Positions 17,088 to 26,492 of a DNA stretch of 60,372 nt are shown in pieces. The translations under genes were made by a program, and so were the position numbers. The stretch is from Pseudomonadota bacterium (GTDB lineage: Bacteria; Pseudomonadota; Gammaproteobacteria; Xanthomonadales; Rhodanobacteraceae): NCBI GenBank assembly GCA_021794575.1, contig JAJYQO010000067.1, forward strand, positions 1 through 60,372, written 5' to 3'. Numbering within the stretch: position 1 is the first letter of the stretch; each line of letters begins with the position of its first letter. The notes beneath the pieces are model-generated. The model did no database searches, was not told where the DNA came from, and saw nothing but the letters and a program-made list of their open reading frames with translations.

Positions 17088-19269
17088 AATCAGCGCCAAG
17101 CCCTTGCTGATCGAGTTGGGCACCGAAGAACTGCCGATCGGCGCAGTGGATACGCTGGCGCGCGCGCTGGCAGCGGCCGTGCACGCCGGGTTGTCGGCAC
17201 GTGGCTTCGCGCTGGGCGACGCGCGGCACTACTGCACCCCGCGGCGACTGGCGGTGTATCTGCCGGCGGTGGCCATGCAGCAGGCCGATGGCGAATCGCG
17301 CGTACTGGGTCCGACCGTGGCCGTGGCGCTGGATGCCGAGGGCAATCCCACACCGGCGCTGCGCGGCTTCGCCGCCAAGCAAGGCGTGGATGTCGCGGCG
17401 CTGACGCGCGAGGCCACCGACAAGGGCGAACGCTTCGTGCACGTAAGCAAGCGCGTCGGCCAGCCGCTGGCGGTGTTGCTGCCGGAAATCCTCGCCGAAG
17501 CCATCAAGGCCTTGCCCATCGCCAAACCGATGCGCTGGGGCGATCACGCGTGGAGCTTCGTGCGGCCGCTGCACTGGCTGGTGATCCTGCACGGCGATCA
17601 GGTGATCGACGCCGAGTTGTTCGGCGTGCGCGCCACGCGGCACTCGCGCGGGCATCGCTTCATGGCCGACAAGCCGGTGTGGATCACCGATGCCGATGCC
17701 TGGGTCGAGGCGCTGCGCGGCGCCAAGGTGATCGCCGATCCCGGCGAGCGCCGTGCACGCATCCGCGGCGAGGTGGCGCGCGTGGCGGCGCAGCTAGGCG
17801 GCGCGGCGCGGCTCGATGACGCGCTACTCGATCAGATCGCCAATCTCACCGAGTGGCCGGTGGCCATCGGCTGCAGTTTCGACTCGGCCTTCCTGGCGGT
17901 GCCGCAGGAAGCGCTGATCAGCACCATGGTCGCCAACCAGAAATTCGTGCCGTTGCTCGATGGTCACGGCCACATGCTGCCGCGCTTCATCGGCACGGCC
18001 AATATCGAAAGCCGGGACGAGACGCAGATCCGCCACGGCTACGAGCGCGTGATCCGCCCGCGCTTCGCCGATGCCAAGTTCTTTTACGACGAAGATTTGA
18101 AAACCCCGCTGGCGCAGCATCAGCAGGCGCTGGCCGCAGTCGTGGACCAGCCCGCGCTGGGCAGTCTGTGGGACAAGAGTCTGCGCGTGGCCGAACTGGC
18201 GCGCGTGATCGCCGGCCGTGTCGGCGCGGACGCGGCGCAGGCCGCGCACGCCGCCAGCCTGGCCAAATGCGACCTGCTCACGCGCATGGTCGGCGAATTC
18301 CCGGAACTGCAAGGCATCATGGGCCGCACCTACGCGCTGGCGCAGGGCGCGTCGCCCGAGGTCGCGTACGCGCTGGACGAGGTGTACCAGCCGCGCGGCG
18401 CCGGCGATGCCATCGCCGCCAGCACCCTCGGTCGCGTGCTGGCCGTGGCCGAGCGCGCCGACACCCTGGCCGGGTTGTTCGCCGTCGGCGGTAAGCCCAG
18501 TGGTGCCAAGGATCCGTACGCGCTGCGCCGCGCCGCGCTGGGCCTGGCGCGCACGCTGATCGAAGGCGGCCTGCAACTGGATACGCGCGGCCTGCTGCTG
18601 GAGGCACTGGACGCCATCCCCGAGGCGGCGCTGGCCGCGGGTCTGAAGGCGGCCAAGATCGCACCGGCGCTGGATGCCGGCGCACGTCGCGCGGCGCTGG
18701 CCGAGGAAATCGAGCGCTTCATCGTCGAGCGCCTGCGCGGCTACTATGCCGAGCAGAGCATCGCCGCCGGCGTGTTCGAGGCGGTGCTGGCGGTGACGCC
18801 ATCCAGTCTGGTGGACTTCGACCGCCGACTGAGAGCGCTGGCCGAGTTCTCGCAGCTCCCGGAATGCGCCGCGCTGGTCGCGGCCAATAAGCGCGTGGCC
18901 AACATTTTGCGCAAACAGGCCGAACTCGGCGAGTCCCCGGCCACAAGCATCGACGAATTACTTATTCAGGCGCCTTCCGAGCGAACCATGGTGCTTGCAC
19001 TGCAAATCGCTCGCGACAGAATCAACCAAGCCGTCCGCAGACACGATTATGGTGAAGCTCTTGCGATTCCGTCCCGTGTGGATCTGTTCCAGTCGGCTCC
19101 GGGATTCTTCGCGCCATGCGATGCGCCGAGCCTGCTCGCGGCCATCAACGACTATTTCGAGCAGGTGATGATAGCCGTCGAAGATCCCGCGATCCGCAGG
19201 AACCGTTTGGCAATTCTTGCCGAGTTCCAGCGTGTCTTCGCTACCGTTGCCGACCTTTCGCGGCTGTAG
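17080..19269 (+). CDS. glyS: Glycine--tRNA ligase, beta subunit
   Basis: 729 residues, at the long end for this subunit (commonly about 690-720). The N-terminus [12 protein letters not shown] and the segments [12 protein letters not shown] and HTKFVPL-like [12 protein letters not shown] are typical of GlyS, and the C-terminus ends in the usual VADLSRL. The subunit carries the tRNA-recognition HD-like and anticodon-binding domains. It overlaps glyQ by eight bases. From about 18945 to the stop, codon use changes: TTA, ATT, CTT and GAT-type codons appear and GC falls well below the rest of the gene. The protein remains in frame and recognisable there, so the enzyme is probably functional (see findings). 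Confidence 0.96.
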
Positions 19270-19326
19270 CACACGCCGGCTGCTGTCGCGCCATACTCGG
19301 CGCATGGTCCAACGCAGGGATGTTCC

Positions 19327-20079
19327 ATGGATGCTCCGCCGCGAGCCCTGATCACCGGCGCTGCGCGCCGCGTCGGCGCCGAGATCGCGCGCCGGCTGCA
19401 CGCCGATTACGATCTGCTGCTGCACGCTCGCGCCTCGCGCGACGAGGCCGAAGCCGCCGCCGCGCGTTTCAACGCGCGGCGCGCCGGCAGCGCGCGCGTG
19501 ATCACTGGTGAACTGGCCGACGAGCCCTCGCGTGCAACACTGTGCGCTGCGGTCGGTACCGCGCCGCTGGACCTGCTGGTGCTCAACGCCTCGCGCTACG
19601 GCCGCAGCGACCTCGACACCACGCCCGTGGCGCGCAATGCCGATCTGCGCGCTTTTCTCGAGGTGAACGTAGTGGCCAGCTGGGATCTGGCCCTGCGCCT
19701 GCGCCCGCTGCTGGCCGCGGCGGCACGGGCGAGCGGGGATGCTGCCATCGTGCTGATCCTCGATGTCTACGCGCAGCGCCCGCTGCCCGGCTACGAGGCC
19801 TACAGCATCAGCCGCGCGGCGGGCGCGATGCTGGTGCAGGCACTGGCGCGCGCACTGGGTCCGGCCGGCATCCGCGTCAACGGCGTGGCGCCCGGCACCG
19901 TGTTGTGGGCGGAGACGCCCGAGCGCGCCGAAACCGCAGTCGCGCTGACGAGCGGCACCGCGCTGGGCCGCATCGGCAGTCCCGCGGATGTCGCGCAAGC
20001 CGTGCGCTATCTGGCTGACGCGCACTACGTCACCGGCACCGTGTTGGCGGTCGACGGCGGACGCGGCACGCATATCTAG
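19327..20079 (+). CDS. Short-chain dehydrogenase, pteridine-reductase (FolM/PTR1) type
   Basis: 250 residues. The nucleotide-binding motif is TGAARRVG rather than TGxxxGxG; an Arg in place of the second Gly is typical of NADPH-dependent pteridine reductases. The family Asp is in LILDVYAQ (Asp146), and the proton-donor Tyr is Tyr159 in YSISR. The catalytic Lys expected four residues after Tyr is Arg163 (codon at 19813-19815). C-terminal RVNGVAPGTVLWAE and YVTGTVLAVDGG are standard. The family reduces dihydropteridines or dihydrofolate. A folE gene lies 12 kb downstream. A purine-rich AGGGA lies about eight bases before the ATG. Confidence 0.8.
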   Translation: MDAPPRALITGAARRVGAEIARRLHADYDLLLHARASRDEAEAAAARFNARRAGSARVITGELADEPSRATLCAAVGTAPLDLLVLNASRYGRSDLDTTPVARNADLRAFLEVNVVASWDLALRLRPLLAAAARASGDAAIVLILDVYAQRPLPGYEAYSISRAAGAMLVQALARALGPAGIRVNGVAPGTVLWAETPERAETAVALTSGTALGRIGSPADVAQAVRYLADAHYVTGTVLAVDGGRGTHI

Positions 20080-20122
20080 CCAGCGCTGTGCCTGCGCAGA
20101 TCAGCATCCATGGTGCTGCCCT

Positions 20123-20159
20123 GTGACTTTCGGCTCATGACGATTATCTATCAATAGAT
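20123..20159 (+). promoter_or_regulatory. Candidate promoter and palindromic operator of the TonB receptor gene
   Basis: The palindrome ATCTAT-CA-ATAGAT (20146-20159, perfect six-base arms) lies 114 bp before the receptor start in an otherwise GC-rich region. It overlaps a weak -10-like TATCTA (20145-20150), which has a GTGACT (20123-20128) 16 bp upstream. The layout suits a repressor site, but neither box is strong and the binding protein is unknown. Confidence 0.35.
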
Positions 20160-20272
20160 TTACGGTCCCGTAATGTTCGTGTCATCGAACTTGCGCCCCG
20201 CCGATGCGCGGCTGGACGCCGGAGGTGGTGGATCACCACTGCCGCATCGTCGAACTTCAGGGGATCTAATCG

Positions 20273-23086
20273 ATGAAGCACAAGCTCCTTGCCGCTGCGA
20301 TCGCATCGGCCTTTGCCATGCCCTTTGCCGTCGCCCCCGCCTTTGCGCAACAGGCCGAACCGCCGCAAGGCACCCAAACCGGTTCCAACAAGGAAGCCAA
20401 AGAACTTGAGAAAGTCGTCGTCACCGGCTCGCTGATTCCGCAGTCGCAGATCGAAACCGCCTCGCCGGTGATCACCATCACCGCGCAGGACATCCAGCGT
20501 GAGGGCTTCAGCAACATCTACGACGCGTTGCGCGCGCAGCCGCTGGCGACCGGCGCAGTGCAGGACAGCCAGTTTTCGGCCGGTTTCACGCCGGGCGCGC
20601 AAACGGTGAGCCTGCTGGGCCTGCCGCCCGGCTTCACGCTGATCCTGATCGACGGCAAACCGATGGCCGATTACCCGCTGCTGTACAACGGCCAGTCCAA
20701 CTTCGTTGATCTTTCCACCGTGCCGATGGCGATGGTGGACCACATCGACATCCTGCCGGGCAATCAGTCCGCCATTTACGGCTCCTCGGCCATCGCCGGC
20801 GTGATCAACGTCGTGCTCAAGAAGCGGATGTCCGGCGTCACGCTGGATTACCGTGCCGGCGGCACATCCGACGGCGGCGGCGCCAACCAGCGGCTGCAGA
20901 TCTCCGGCGGCTACAACACCGACAAGTTCAACCTGGTGTACGGATTCCAGTACAGCGACACCCAGGCGATCTGGGGCTTCCAGCGCCCGATCTCCAGCAG
21001 CACCGACAGCAACCCCAACCCCAACGCCCGCTATGCGCCGCGCAATTACCTGATCCTGCGCTACGGCGCGGGCTACGTGAACCCCACCTCGGTCGCCGGA
21101 CCCAATCCCTGCGCGGCAATCGCCAACCAGTTCGGCGGCACCATGAGCTACCAGTATCGCAAGCCGCAGGGCTACTACTGCGGCAGCAAGCAGAGCGTGG
21201 GCTATGCGACGCTGCAGAATCCCCACACCACCTACAGCGGTTATCTCAGCAGCGATTACCGCATCAGCGACAACGCGCAGGCCTATGCCTCATTGCTGTA
21301 CACCTTCGCCAAGAACAAGAGCTACCCGGGTCCGTTGTACACGTGGTGGGGCGCCAACACCGGCAATTACTTCGTCAACGCCAACACCGGCACCTTCGAC
21401 CTGGTGCAGCAGACCTTCGCGCCCGAAGAGCAGGGCGGGCTCGACGTCAGCGCCGAGCGGCTGTGGTCGCGCGCCTATTCGTTCACCGGCGGTGTGCGCG
21501 GCAATCTGGGCCAGTCGAACTGGTCCTATGACGCCTACTACGCGCGTTCGCAATACAACCTCTCCAGCCAGCAGCGGCGCACGCTGGGCGCCAAGGTCGA
21601 CGCCTTCTTCGAGAACCAGTTCCTGGGACCCAAGCTGGGCACCTACTACGGCTATCCGATCTACGCACCGGATTACAGCAAGTTCTTCCAGGGCCTGACC
21701 CCGGCGCAATACCAGAGCATCACCGGCGTCATCAGTACCAAGTCCGAGACCTACACGCAGAACGCAAACCTGCTGCTGACCAACGACAGTCTGTTCGATC
21801 TGCCGGCCGGACCGGTCGGGTTCGCCGGCCTGCTGCAAGCGGGCAACCAGTCCTGGAATCTGCCCGCCGATCCGGCGCTGGTCGCGGGTGATTTCTGGGG
21901 CATCACCGGCTCCTCCGGTGGCGGCAAGCGCGATACCTACGCCGTTGCCACCGAGGTCAAGGTACCCATCGTCAGCATGTTGACCGCCGATCTGGCGGCG
22001 CGCTACGACCACTACAAGAACGTCAATGGCGGCTCGGATCAAAAGAGCACCTACAAGGTCGGCTTGGAATTCCGGCCGCTCGATACGCTGCTGTTCCGCG
22101 CCAACTACGCCACCGCGTTCCGCGCCCCCGACCTGGGCTACGTATTCATCGGCCCCAGCGGTTTCTACAGCACCGCCACCGATTACTACCGCTGCGCCGT
22201 GTTCCAACCCAACACGCCGATCGATCAGTGCACTTATAGCAACGAGCAGTACAAGGGCACACAGACCGGCAATGCCAACCTGAAGTCGATCACCGCCAAA
22301 TCCTGGGGCTTTGGCGTGGTGTGGTCGCCGCTTGAGCACATGAGCCTCAAGGCCGACTACTACAACATCAAGATCGACAACGAGGTCAGCTACCAGAGCG
22401 TGGACCAGTTGATGAAGGATGACGCGGCGTGCCTGCTGGGCCAGCTGCCGGCCACTTCGCCCACCTGCATCGCCGCGCTCGCGCAGGTGCAGCGTGCGCC
22501 GGCGACCGGTCCGCTGCCGTATAACCTGCTGGGCATCACGGTCAAGCCGATCAACGTGTCCAAGGAAGCGGTTTCGGGCATCCTGGCCTCGGGCAACTAC
22601 CGTATCGACCTTGGCCGCTGGGGCGAGCTGGGCCTGGGGGCGCAGTACAACGTGACGCTCAGACACACGTACCAGCAGTATCCGGGTGACCCGGACATCA
22701 ATCTGCTGCGCAATCCGTACTACTCCAGCGAGTACAAGTCGATCTTCAGCGGCGACCTGACCTGGGCCATCGGCAACTGGACCGCCACGCTGTACGGCAT
22801 CCGCTACGGTGCGACGCCCAACTACACCGCACAGATCAACACCACGGGATACGCCGCGAAGGGCGCCGGCACCGTGGCACCGTGGATTCGCTACAACGGC
22901 AGCGTCGAGTACCGCATCAGCGACGATGCCAAAGTGCAATTCATCGTCAACAACATCCGCAACTCGATGCCGCCGCGCGACAGCACCTGGGTGGGCTGGC
23001 CGTACTACAACGTCTTCAACTACAACGCATTCGGCCGCTCGTATTGGGCCGAGATCACGGTGCGCTTCGGCGGCGACAAGAAATAG
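20273..23086 (+). CDS. TonB-dependent outer-membrane receptor
   Basis: 937 residues with a signal peptide (MKHKLLAAAIASAFAMPFAV, cleavage near AFA-QQ). A TonB-box-like ELEKVVVTGSLI follows at about residue 42. The plug domain shows PVITITAQDIQREGF, SLLGLPPGFTLILIDGKP and YGSSAIAGVINVVLKK, and a long beta-barrel with many aromatic strands follows, ending YWAEITVRFGGDKK. Such receptors import siderophores, vitamin B12 or carbohydrates with energy from TonB-ExbBD. The plug lacks a CarboxypepD-like extension, and nothing in the neighbourhood fixes the ligand. The C-terminus has a few residues beyond the usual terminal Phe. Confidence 0.93.
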   Translation: MKHKLLAAAIASAFAMPFAVAPAFAQQAEPPQGTQTGSNKEAKELEKVVVTGSLIPQSQIETASPVITITAQDIQREGFSNIYDALRAQPLATGAVQDSQFSAGFTPGAQTVSLLGLPPGFTLILIDGKPMADYPLLYNGQSNFVDLSTVPMAMVDHIDILPGNQSAIYGSSAIAGVINVVLKKRMSGVTLDYRAGGTSDGGGANQRLQISGGYNTDKFNLVYGFQYSDTQAIWGFQRPISSSTDSNPNPNARYAPRNYLILRYGAGYVNPTSVAGPNPCAAIANQFGGTMSYQYRKPQGYYCGSKQSVGYATLQNPHTTYSGYLSSDYRISDNAQAYASLLYTFAKNKSYPGPLYTWWGANTGNYFVNANTGTFDLVQQTFAPEEQGGLDVSAERLWSRAYSFTGGVRGNLGQSNWSYDAYYARSQYNLSSQQRRTLGAKVDAFFENQFLGPKLGTYYGYPIYAPDYSKFFQGLTPAQYQSITGVISTKSETYTQNANLLLTNDSLFDLPAGPVGFAGLLQAGNQSWNLPADPALVAGDFWGITGSSGGGKRDTYAVATEVKVPIVSMLTADLAARYDHYKNVNGGSDQKSTYKVGLEFRPLDTLLFRANYATAFRAPDLGYVFIGPSGFYSTATDYYRCAVFQPNTPIDQCTYSNEQYKGTQTGNANLKSITAKSWGFGVVWSPLEHMSLKADYYNIKIDNEVSYQSVDQLMKDDAACLLGQLPATSPTCIAALAQVQRAPATGPLPYNLLGITVKPINVSKEAVSGILASGNYRIDLGRWGELGLGAQYNVTLRHTYQQYPGDPDINLLRNPYYSSEYKSIFSGDLTWAIGNWTATLYGIRYGATPNYTAQINTTGYAAKGAGTVAPWIRYNGSVEYRISDDAKVQFIVNNIRNSMPPRDSTWVGWPYYNVFNYNAFGRSYWAEITVRFGGDKK

Positions 23087-23097
23087 CGCGCCGATCC

Positions 23098-23141
23098 GAC
23101 CGGCTTGTTCGTGTCGAGCCGGTCCGCGAGGGCCGGCTTTT
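23098..23141 (+). terminator. Probable terminator after the TonB receptor gene, with two competing hairpins
   Basis: AGCCGG (23117-23122) can pair with CCGGCT (23133-23138) and is followed by TTT, a weak intrinsic terminator. The same left arm can instead pair with GACCGGCT (23098-23105) through AGCCGGTC (23117-23124). The two structures are mutually exclusive. The T-run is short, so termination strength is uncertain. Confidence 0.4.
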
Positions 23142-23192
23142 CCGGGGCGGCGCCGGCCGTCCCAGCCGCGAGGAACCGCGCTTATTGCGCGG

Positions 23193-24752
23193 TCACAGCA
23201 GATCAGCCAGGGCCGCGCGCAGTGGGGCCAGCTGCGTCTCATAGCGGCGCCACGCGTCGAGGCCGCGCCGGTGGACGGGTTCGCGCACCTGCGCGCTGGA
23301 CAGAGTGGATACCGGCGCGGCGTTACCGGCAGTGTCCAGGCACGCCGCATCGAAGGGCAGGCCGCAGTGCAGCAGTACGCGGCGCATCACGGCTTCCGTG
23401 TCGCTGACCAGATCGGCGTAGTCCACATCGAGGATCACGCCCGGCATCGCCGCATGCCAGTGCGCCATCAGCGCGCGATAGCGCCGGTAATGCAACGCCA
23501 TGGTGTCCAGCGCGTAGCTGTACTGGTGCGCATCGCCGAACAGCGCGCGGTAGTTGGAAAAACACACGTCCATCCCGGCGCGCGAGAGATGCAAGATCGG
23601 CGCGCGCGGCAGCGCCTTGTGGATCAGTCCGGCCAGCATGAAATTGGACGGCAACTTGTCGACATAGCGCGGCGTGCCGCGCGCGTGCCATTGGGTCTGT
23701 TCGAGATAACGCCGGCCCAACTGCGCATAATCGATCCCGTCCAGCCGTTGCAGCATGCGCTCATCCAGCAGCGCCGCGCCGTGGGCGTCGGCACACCAGC
23801 GCAACTGGCGCGGGAAATCCGGCAGCTCGCCCGGCGTGGCCACCTGTGTATGCTGGCCCAGCAGGCGCTCCAGCAGCGTGGTGCCGGAACGCGGCAGGCC
23901 GAGAATGAAGATCGGTTGCGGCCCATCGCCGGCAACCTCCGCGACCCCGGACAGAAATGTTGGCGCGGCGTACTGCGCCAGCGCCCGGAACTGTCGTTCC
24001 TCCAGCGTGCGGTCGTGCGGATTGCGCGCGGCCATGACGGCATTGCCACGCGTTAAGGCCTGCCAAGCCTCGTCGTGGCGACCGAGATCCTCGAGCGTCT
24101 TGTACAGCGCGAACTCGAGCGCGGCATGATCTTCGCTGCCAAGCTCGACGTGCCTGAGCTGGCCGACAAGCTCGTCGAGATGATTGCCCGCTGGTGTCTG
24201 CCGGCGCAATCGTGCCAGCGTCAGCCAGGCCCGGCCGTGGTTGCGCCCTTGACGCAGGCAGGCCTCGATCTCCCGCTCGGCATCCTGTAACTGCCCGTTG
24301 AACTGCAGCTGCAGGGCGCGGAAGTAGCGGAATTCAGGGTTGTCGAAGCCCAAGGCCAGCGCGCGATCCATCAACAGCAAGGCTTGCCCGTGCTCGCCCA
24401 GCATCTGCCAGACGTGCGCCAGCCGCGCCAGCGCCGGCGCGTCGCGGGCGCGCGCGATTTCGGGATGCTGCATGCACTGGCGCGTGGCTACGGTTTCGCC
24501 GACGCGGAACAGGCACATGGCGGTCGTGGCGATCAGCTCGGCATCGTCGGGCAGCGCCTGCGCCGCGGCGACGGCCTCGGCGCAACCGTCGCGCAGGCGG
24601 CCGCGGCCCAGGCAGACGCTGGACAGCAGCATGCGTGCCGGCACGTTGCGCGGCTCACGCTCCAGCAATGCGCGCAAGCTGGCTTCGGCGGCGTCGAGGC
24701 GGCCTTCGGCCACGTGCTGCTGGGCGCGTTGCCACAAGCGCTGGTTGTGCAT
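23193..24752 (-). CDS. Tetratricopeptide-repeat sulfotransferase family protein
   Basis: 519 residues. The N-terminal 220 residues are TPR-like helices (for example WQRAQQHVAEGRLDAAEASL and QALLLMDRALALGFDNPEF). The C-terminal half is a sulfotransferase domain: the PAPS 5'-phosphosulfate loop is IFILGLPRSGTTLLERLL, and the 3'-phosphate contact is LHLSRAGMDVCFSNYRALF. The family transfers sulfate from PAPS to an acceptor, but many TPR-fused bacterial members are uncharacterised. It is convergent with the TonB receptor gene; this pairing recurs in Xanthomonadales. I chose ATG 24752 because the repeat begins there, although the frame extends 14 codons further up. Confidence 0.85.
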   Translation of the reverse strand: MHNQRLWQRAQQHVAEGRLDAAEASLRALLEREPRNVPARMLLSSVCLGRGRLRDGCAEAVAAAQALPDDAELIATTAMCLFRVGETVATRQCMQHPEIARARDAPALARLAHVWQMLGEHGQALLLMDRALALGFDNPEFRYFRALQLQFNGQLQDAEREIEACLRQGRNHGRAWLTLARLRRQTPAGNHLDELVGQLRHVELGSEDHAALEFALYKTLEDLGRHDEAWQALTRGNAVMAARNPHDRTLEERQFRALAQYAAPTFLSGVAEVAGDGPQPIFILGLPRSGTTLLERLLGQHTQVATPGELPDFPRQLRWCADAHGAALLDERMLQRLDGIDYAQLGRRYLEQTQWHARGTPRYVDKLPSNFMLAGLIHKALPRAPILHLSRAGMDVCFSNYRALFGDAHQYSYALDTMALHYRRYRALMAHWHAAMPGVILDVDYADLVSDTEAVMRRVLLHCGLPFDAACLDTAGNAAPVSTLSSAQVREPVHRRGLDAWRRYETQLAPLRAALADLL

Positions 24753-24836
24753 GATCGGTGCGTTCCGGCAGGAGCACGGATTGTGCCGGAGCACTGGCTA
24801 CAATGCGCGCCATTGTCCGCATGACCGAGTTACCGC

Positions 24837-25586
24837 ATGTCGCCGCGCCCATTGCTGATCATCGCCACCGGCGCGCCGCCGCCTGCCATCCGCGCGCGCT
24901 TCGGCGGCTACACCGGATGGTTCCTGCACGCCATGCGCTGGCCGCGCGTGCAGGCGCTGACCGTGCAGGTCGATCGGGACCAGGCGCTGCCCGCGCCCGG
25001 AGCCGTATGCGGTGCGCTGATCACCGGCTCGGCGGCGATGGTCAGCGAACGCCTGGACTGGAGCGAACGCACGGCCGGCTGGCTGCGCGCCGCGATGGAT
25101 GCGCGGCTGCCCCTGTTCGGGGTGTGTTACGGCCACCAGTTGCTGGCGCATGCGCTGGGCGGTCGCGTGGACTACCACCCGCAGGGCCGCGAGATCGGTA
25201 CGCAGGACATCGAACGGCTGGGCGCGGACGGCGCGCTGGACGCGCTGGCGCCGCTGCCGCAGCGCTTCGCCGCGCATACCACGCACCTGCAGAGCGTGCT
25301 GGAGGCGCCCGCCGGCGCTCGCGTGCTGGCGCGCTCGGCACATGATCCGCATCAGATCCTGATGTACGGCGATTGCGCCGTCACCACCCAGTTCCACCCC
25401 GAGTTCAGCAGCGACAACATGCGCGCGCATCTGCGCATCCGCGCCGCCAAACTGCGCGAGGAAGGCCTGGACATGCGCGCGCTGCTGGCCGCGGTTCGGC
25501 CCACGCCGTGGGCGCGGCGACTGCTGCGCGGCTTCGCGCGGCACTGCGCTATGGGCCGGGAAGACACGTTGCGAGCGGCAGCGTGA
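24837..25586 (+). CDS. Class I glutamine amidotransferase-like protein
   Basis: 249 residues forming one GATase1 domain. The nucleophile elbow is LFGVCYGHQLLAHALGG with Cys97, and the partner His187 and Glu189 lie in TTQFHPEF. The arrangement resembles the GMP-synthase glutaminase domain but without a synthetase domain, so this is a free amidotransferase or gamma-glutamyl hydrolase of unknown partner. The start is ATG 24837, preceded by a TACAAT -10-like box at 24799-24804 with no good -35. A TPR-sulfotransferase gene is divergent on the other side. Confidence 0.85.
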   Translation: MSPRPLLIIATGAPPPAIRARFGGYTGWFLHAMRWPRVQALTVQVDRDQALPAPGAVCGALITGSAAMVSERLDWSERTAGWLRAAMDARLPLFGVCYGHQLLAHALGGRVDYHPQGREIGTQDIERLGADGALDALAPLPQRFAAHTTHLQSVLEAPAGARVLARSAHDPHQILMYGDCAVTTQFHPEFSSDNMRAHLRIRAAKLREEGLDMRALLAAVRPTPWARRLLRGFARHCAMGREDTLRAAA

Positions 25587-25605
25587 AGACGACACCGCAG
25601 GGCGG

Positions 25606-25622
25606 ACCGGCCACGGGCCGGT
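25606..25622. other. Perfect GC-rich hairpin between two genes
   Basis: ACCGGCC-ACG-GGCCGGT, seven-base perfect arms with a three-base loop, sits in the 83 bp gap between the amidotransferase and BPSS1780 genes. There is no T-run after it, so it is not a standard terminator; it may be an attenuating or stabilising structure in the transcript. Confidence 0.35.
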
Positions 25623-25669
25623 GTTAGCATCGCTGCCGGCATCCGCACCGGCACATCCGCGATCAGCTC

Positions 25670-26482
25670 ATGCACAAGGTTCCCGCAGCGCAAGGCATCC
25701 ACTGGGTCGTCACCGCGCTGCGGCTGCTCGGCCGGCATTTCGCCCTGTTGTTCACGCTGGGGCTGCTGCTGGTGCTGCTGACGCAGATTCCCTTCTTGGG
25801 GAGTTTCATCGGCCTGTTCCTGGGCCCAGCCCTGCTGGGCGGCATCGTATGGGCGACCCAGCAGCGGCAGATGACGGGTGGCCGGAACATCGGCATCGGT
25901 GCGCTGTTCAAGGCCTTCGACGGCTCGCAACGGCTGCCCAGCTTGATCGCGCTGTGTCTGCCGGCGATCGGCTTGTTCCTGCTGCTGATCATCGCTGCCA
26001 GCGGCATCCTTGCCGGCAGCGTGGGCGGCGATCCGGCCAAGCTCGAAATGATGCAGAACAACCCGACCCTGCTGCTGGCGGCACTGCGCGGACATCTGCT
26101 GCCGCTGCTGACCATCCTGCTGCTGGGCGCTTTGCTCAATTTCGCGCTGACCTTTTTCGCCGTGCCGCAAGTGATGCTGCGCCAGCAGGGCGGATTCGCC
26201 GCCATGCGCCAGAGTCTGCGCGCTGTCGGCCGCAACTGGGCCGCCCTGCTGCTGATGCTGCTGGGCTTGATCGGGCTTGGCGTCGTGGCCAGCCTGGCGT
26301 TGCAGATCGTTTTTCTCGGCGGCGGCCTGGGTGGCTGGTGGCGTCTGCTGGCACTGCTGGTGATGCTGGCGCTGATGTACAGCTACTCCGCCGTGCTGAT
26401 GTATGTGGCCTGGTGCGACGTGTTCGGCGATGAGCCCGCCGCGGTCGGCAGCACGCCGGGCGAAGTGCACGCCGAGATGTAG
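25670..26482 (+). CDS. BPSS1780-family inner-membrane protein
   Basis: 270 residues. The N-terminus VPAAQGIHWVVTALRLLGRHF and the order of about six hydrophobic segments (for example 25-45, 52-70, 96-120, 145-168, 196-222 and 230-252) match the BPSS1780 family of proteobacterial membrane proteins. The family has no established function. A glycine-rich linker (FLGGGLGGWW) separates the last two segments. The gene stands alone and ends ten bases before the end of the convergent rhomboid gene. Confidence 0.8.
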   Translation: MHKVPAAQGIHWVVTALRLLGRHFALLFTLGLLLVLLTQIPFLGSFIGLFLGPALLGGIVWATQQRQMTGGRNIGIGALFKAFDGSQRLPSLIALCLPAIGLFLLLIIAASGILAGSVGGDPAKLEMMQNNPTLLLAALRGHLLPLLTILLLGALLNFALTFFAVPQVMLRQQGGFAAMRQSLRAVGRNWAALLLMLLGLIGLGVVASLALQIVFLGGGLGGWWRLLALLVMLALMYSYSAVLMYVAWCDVFGDEPAAVGSTPGEVHAEM

Positions 26483-26492
26483 ATGTCCGTGG

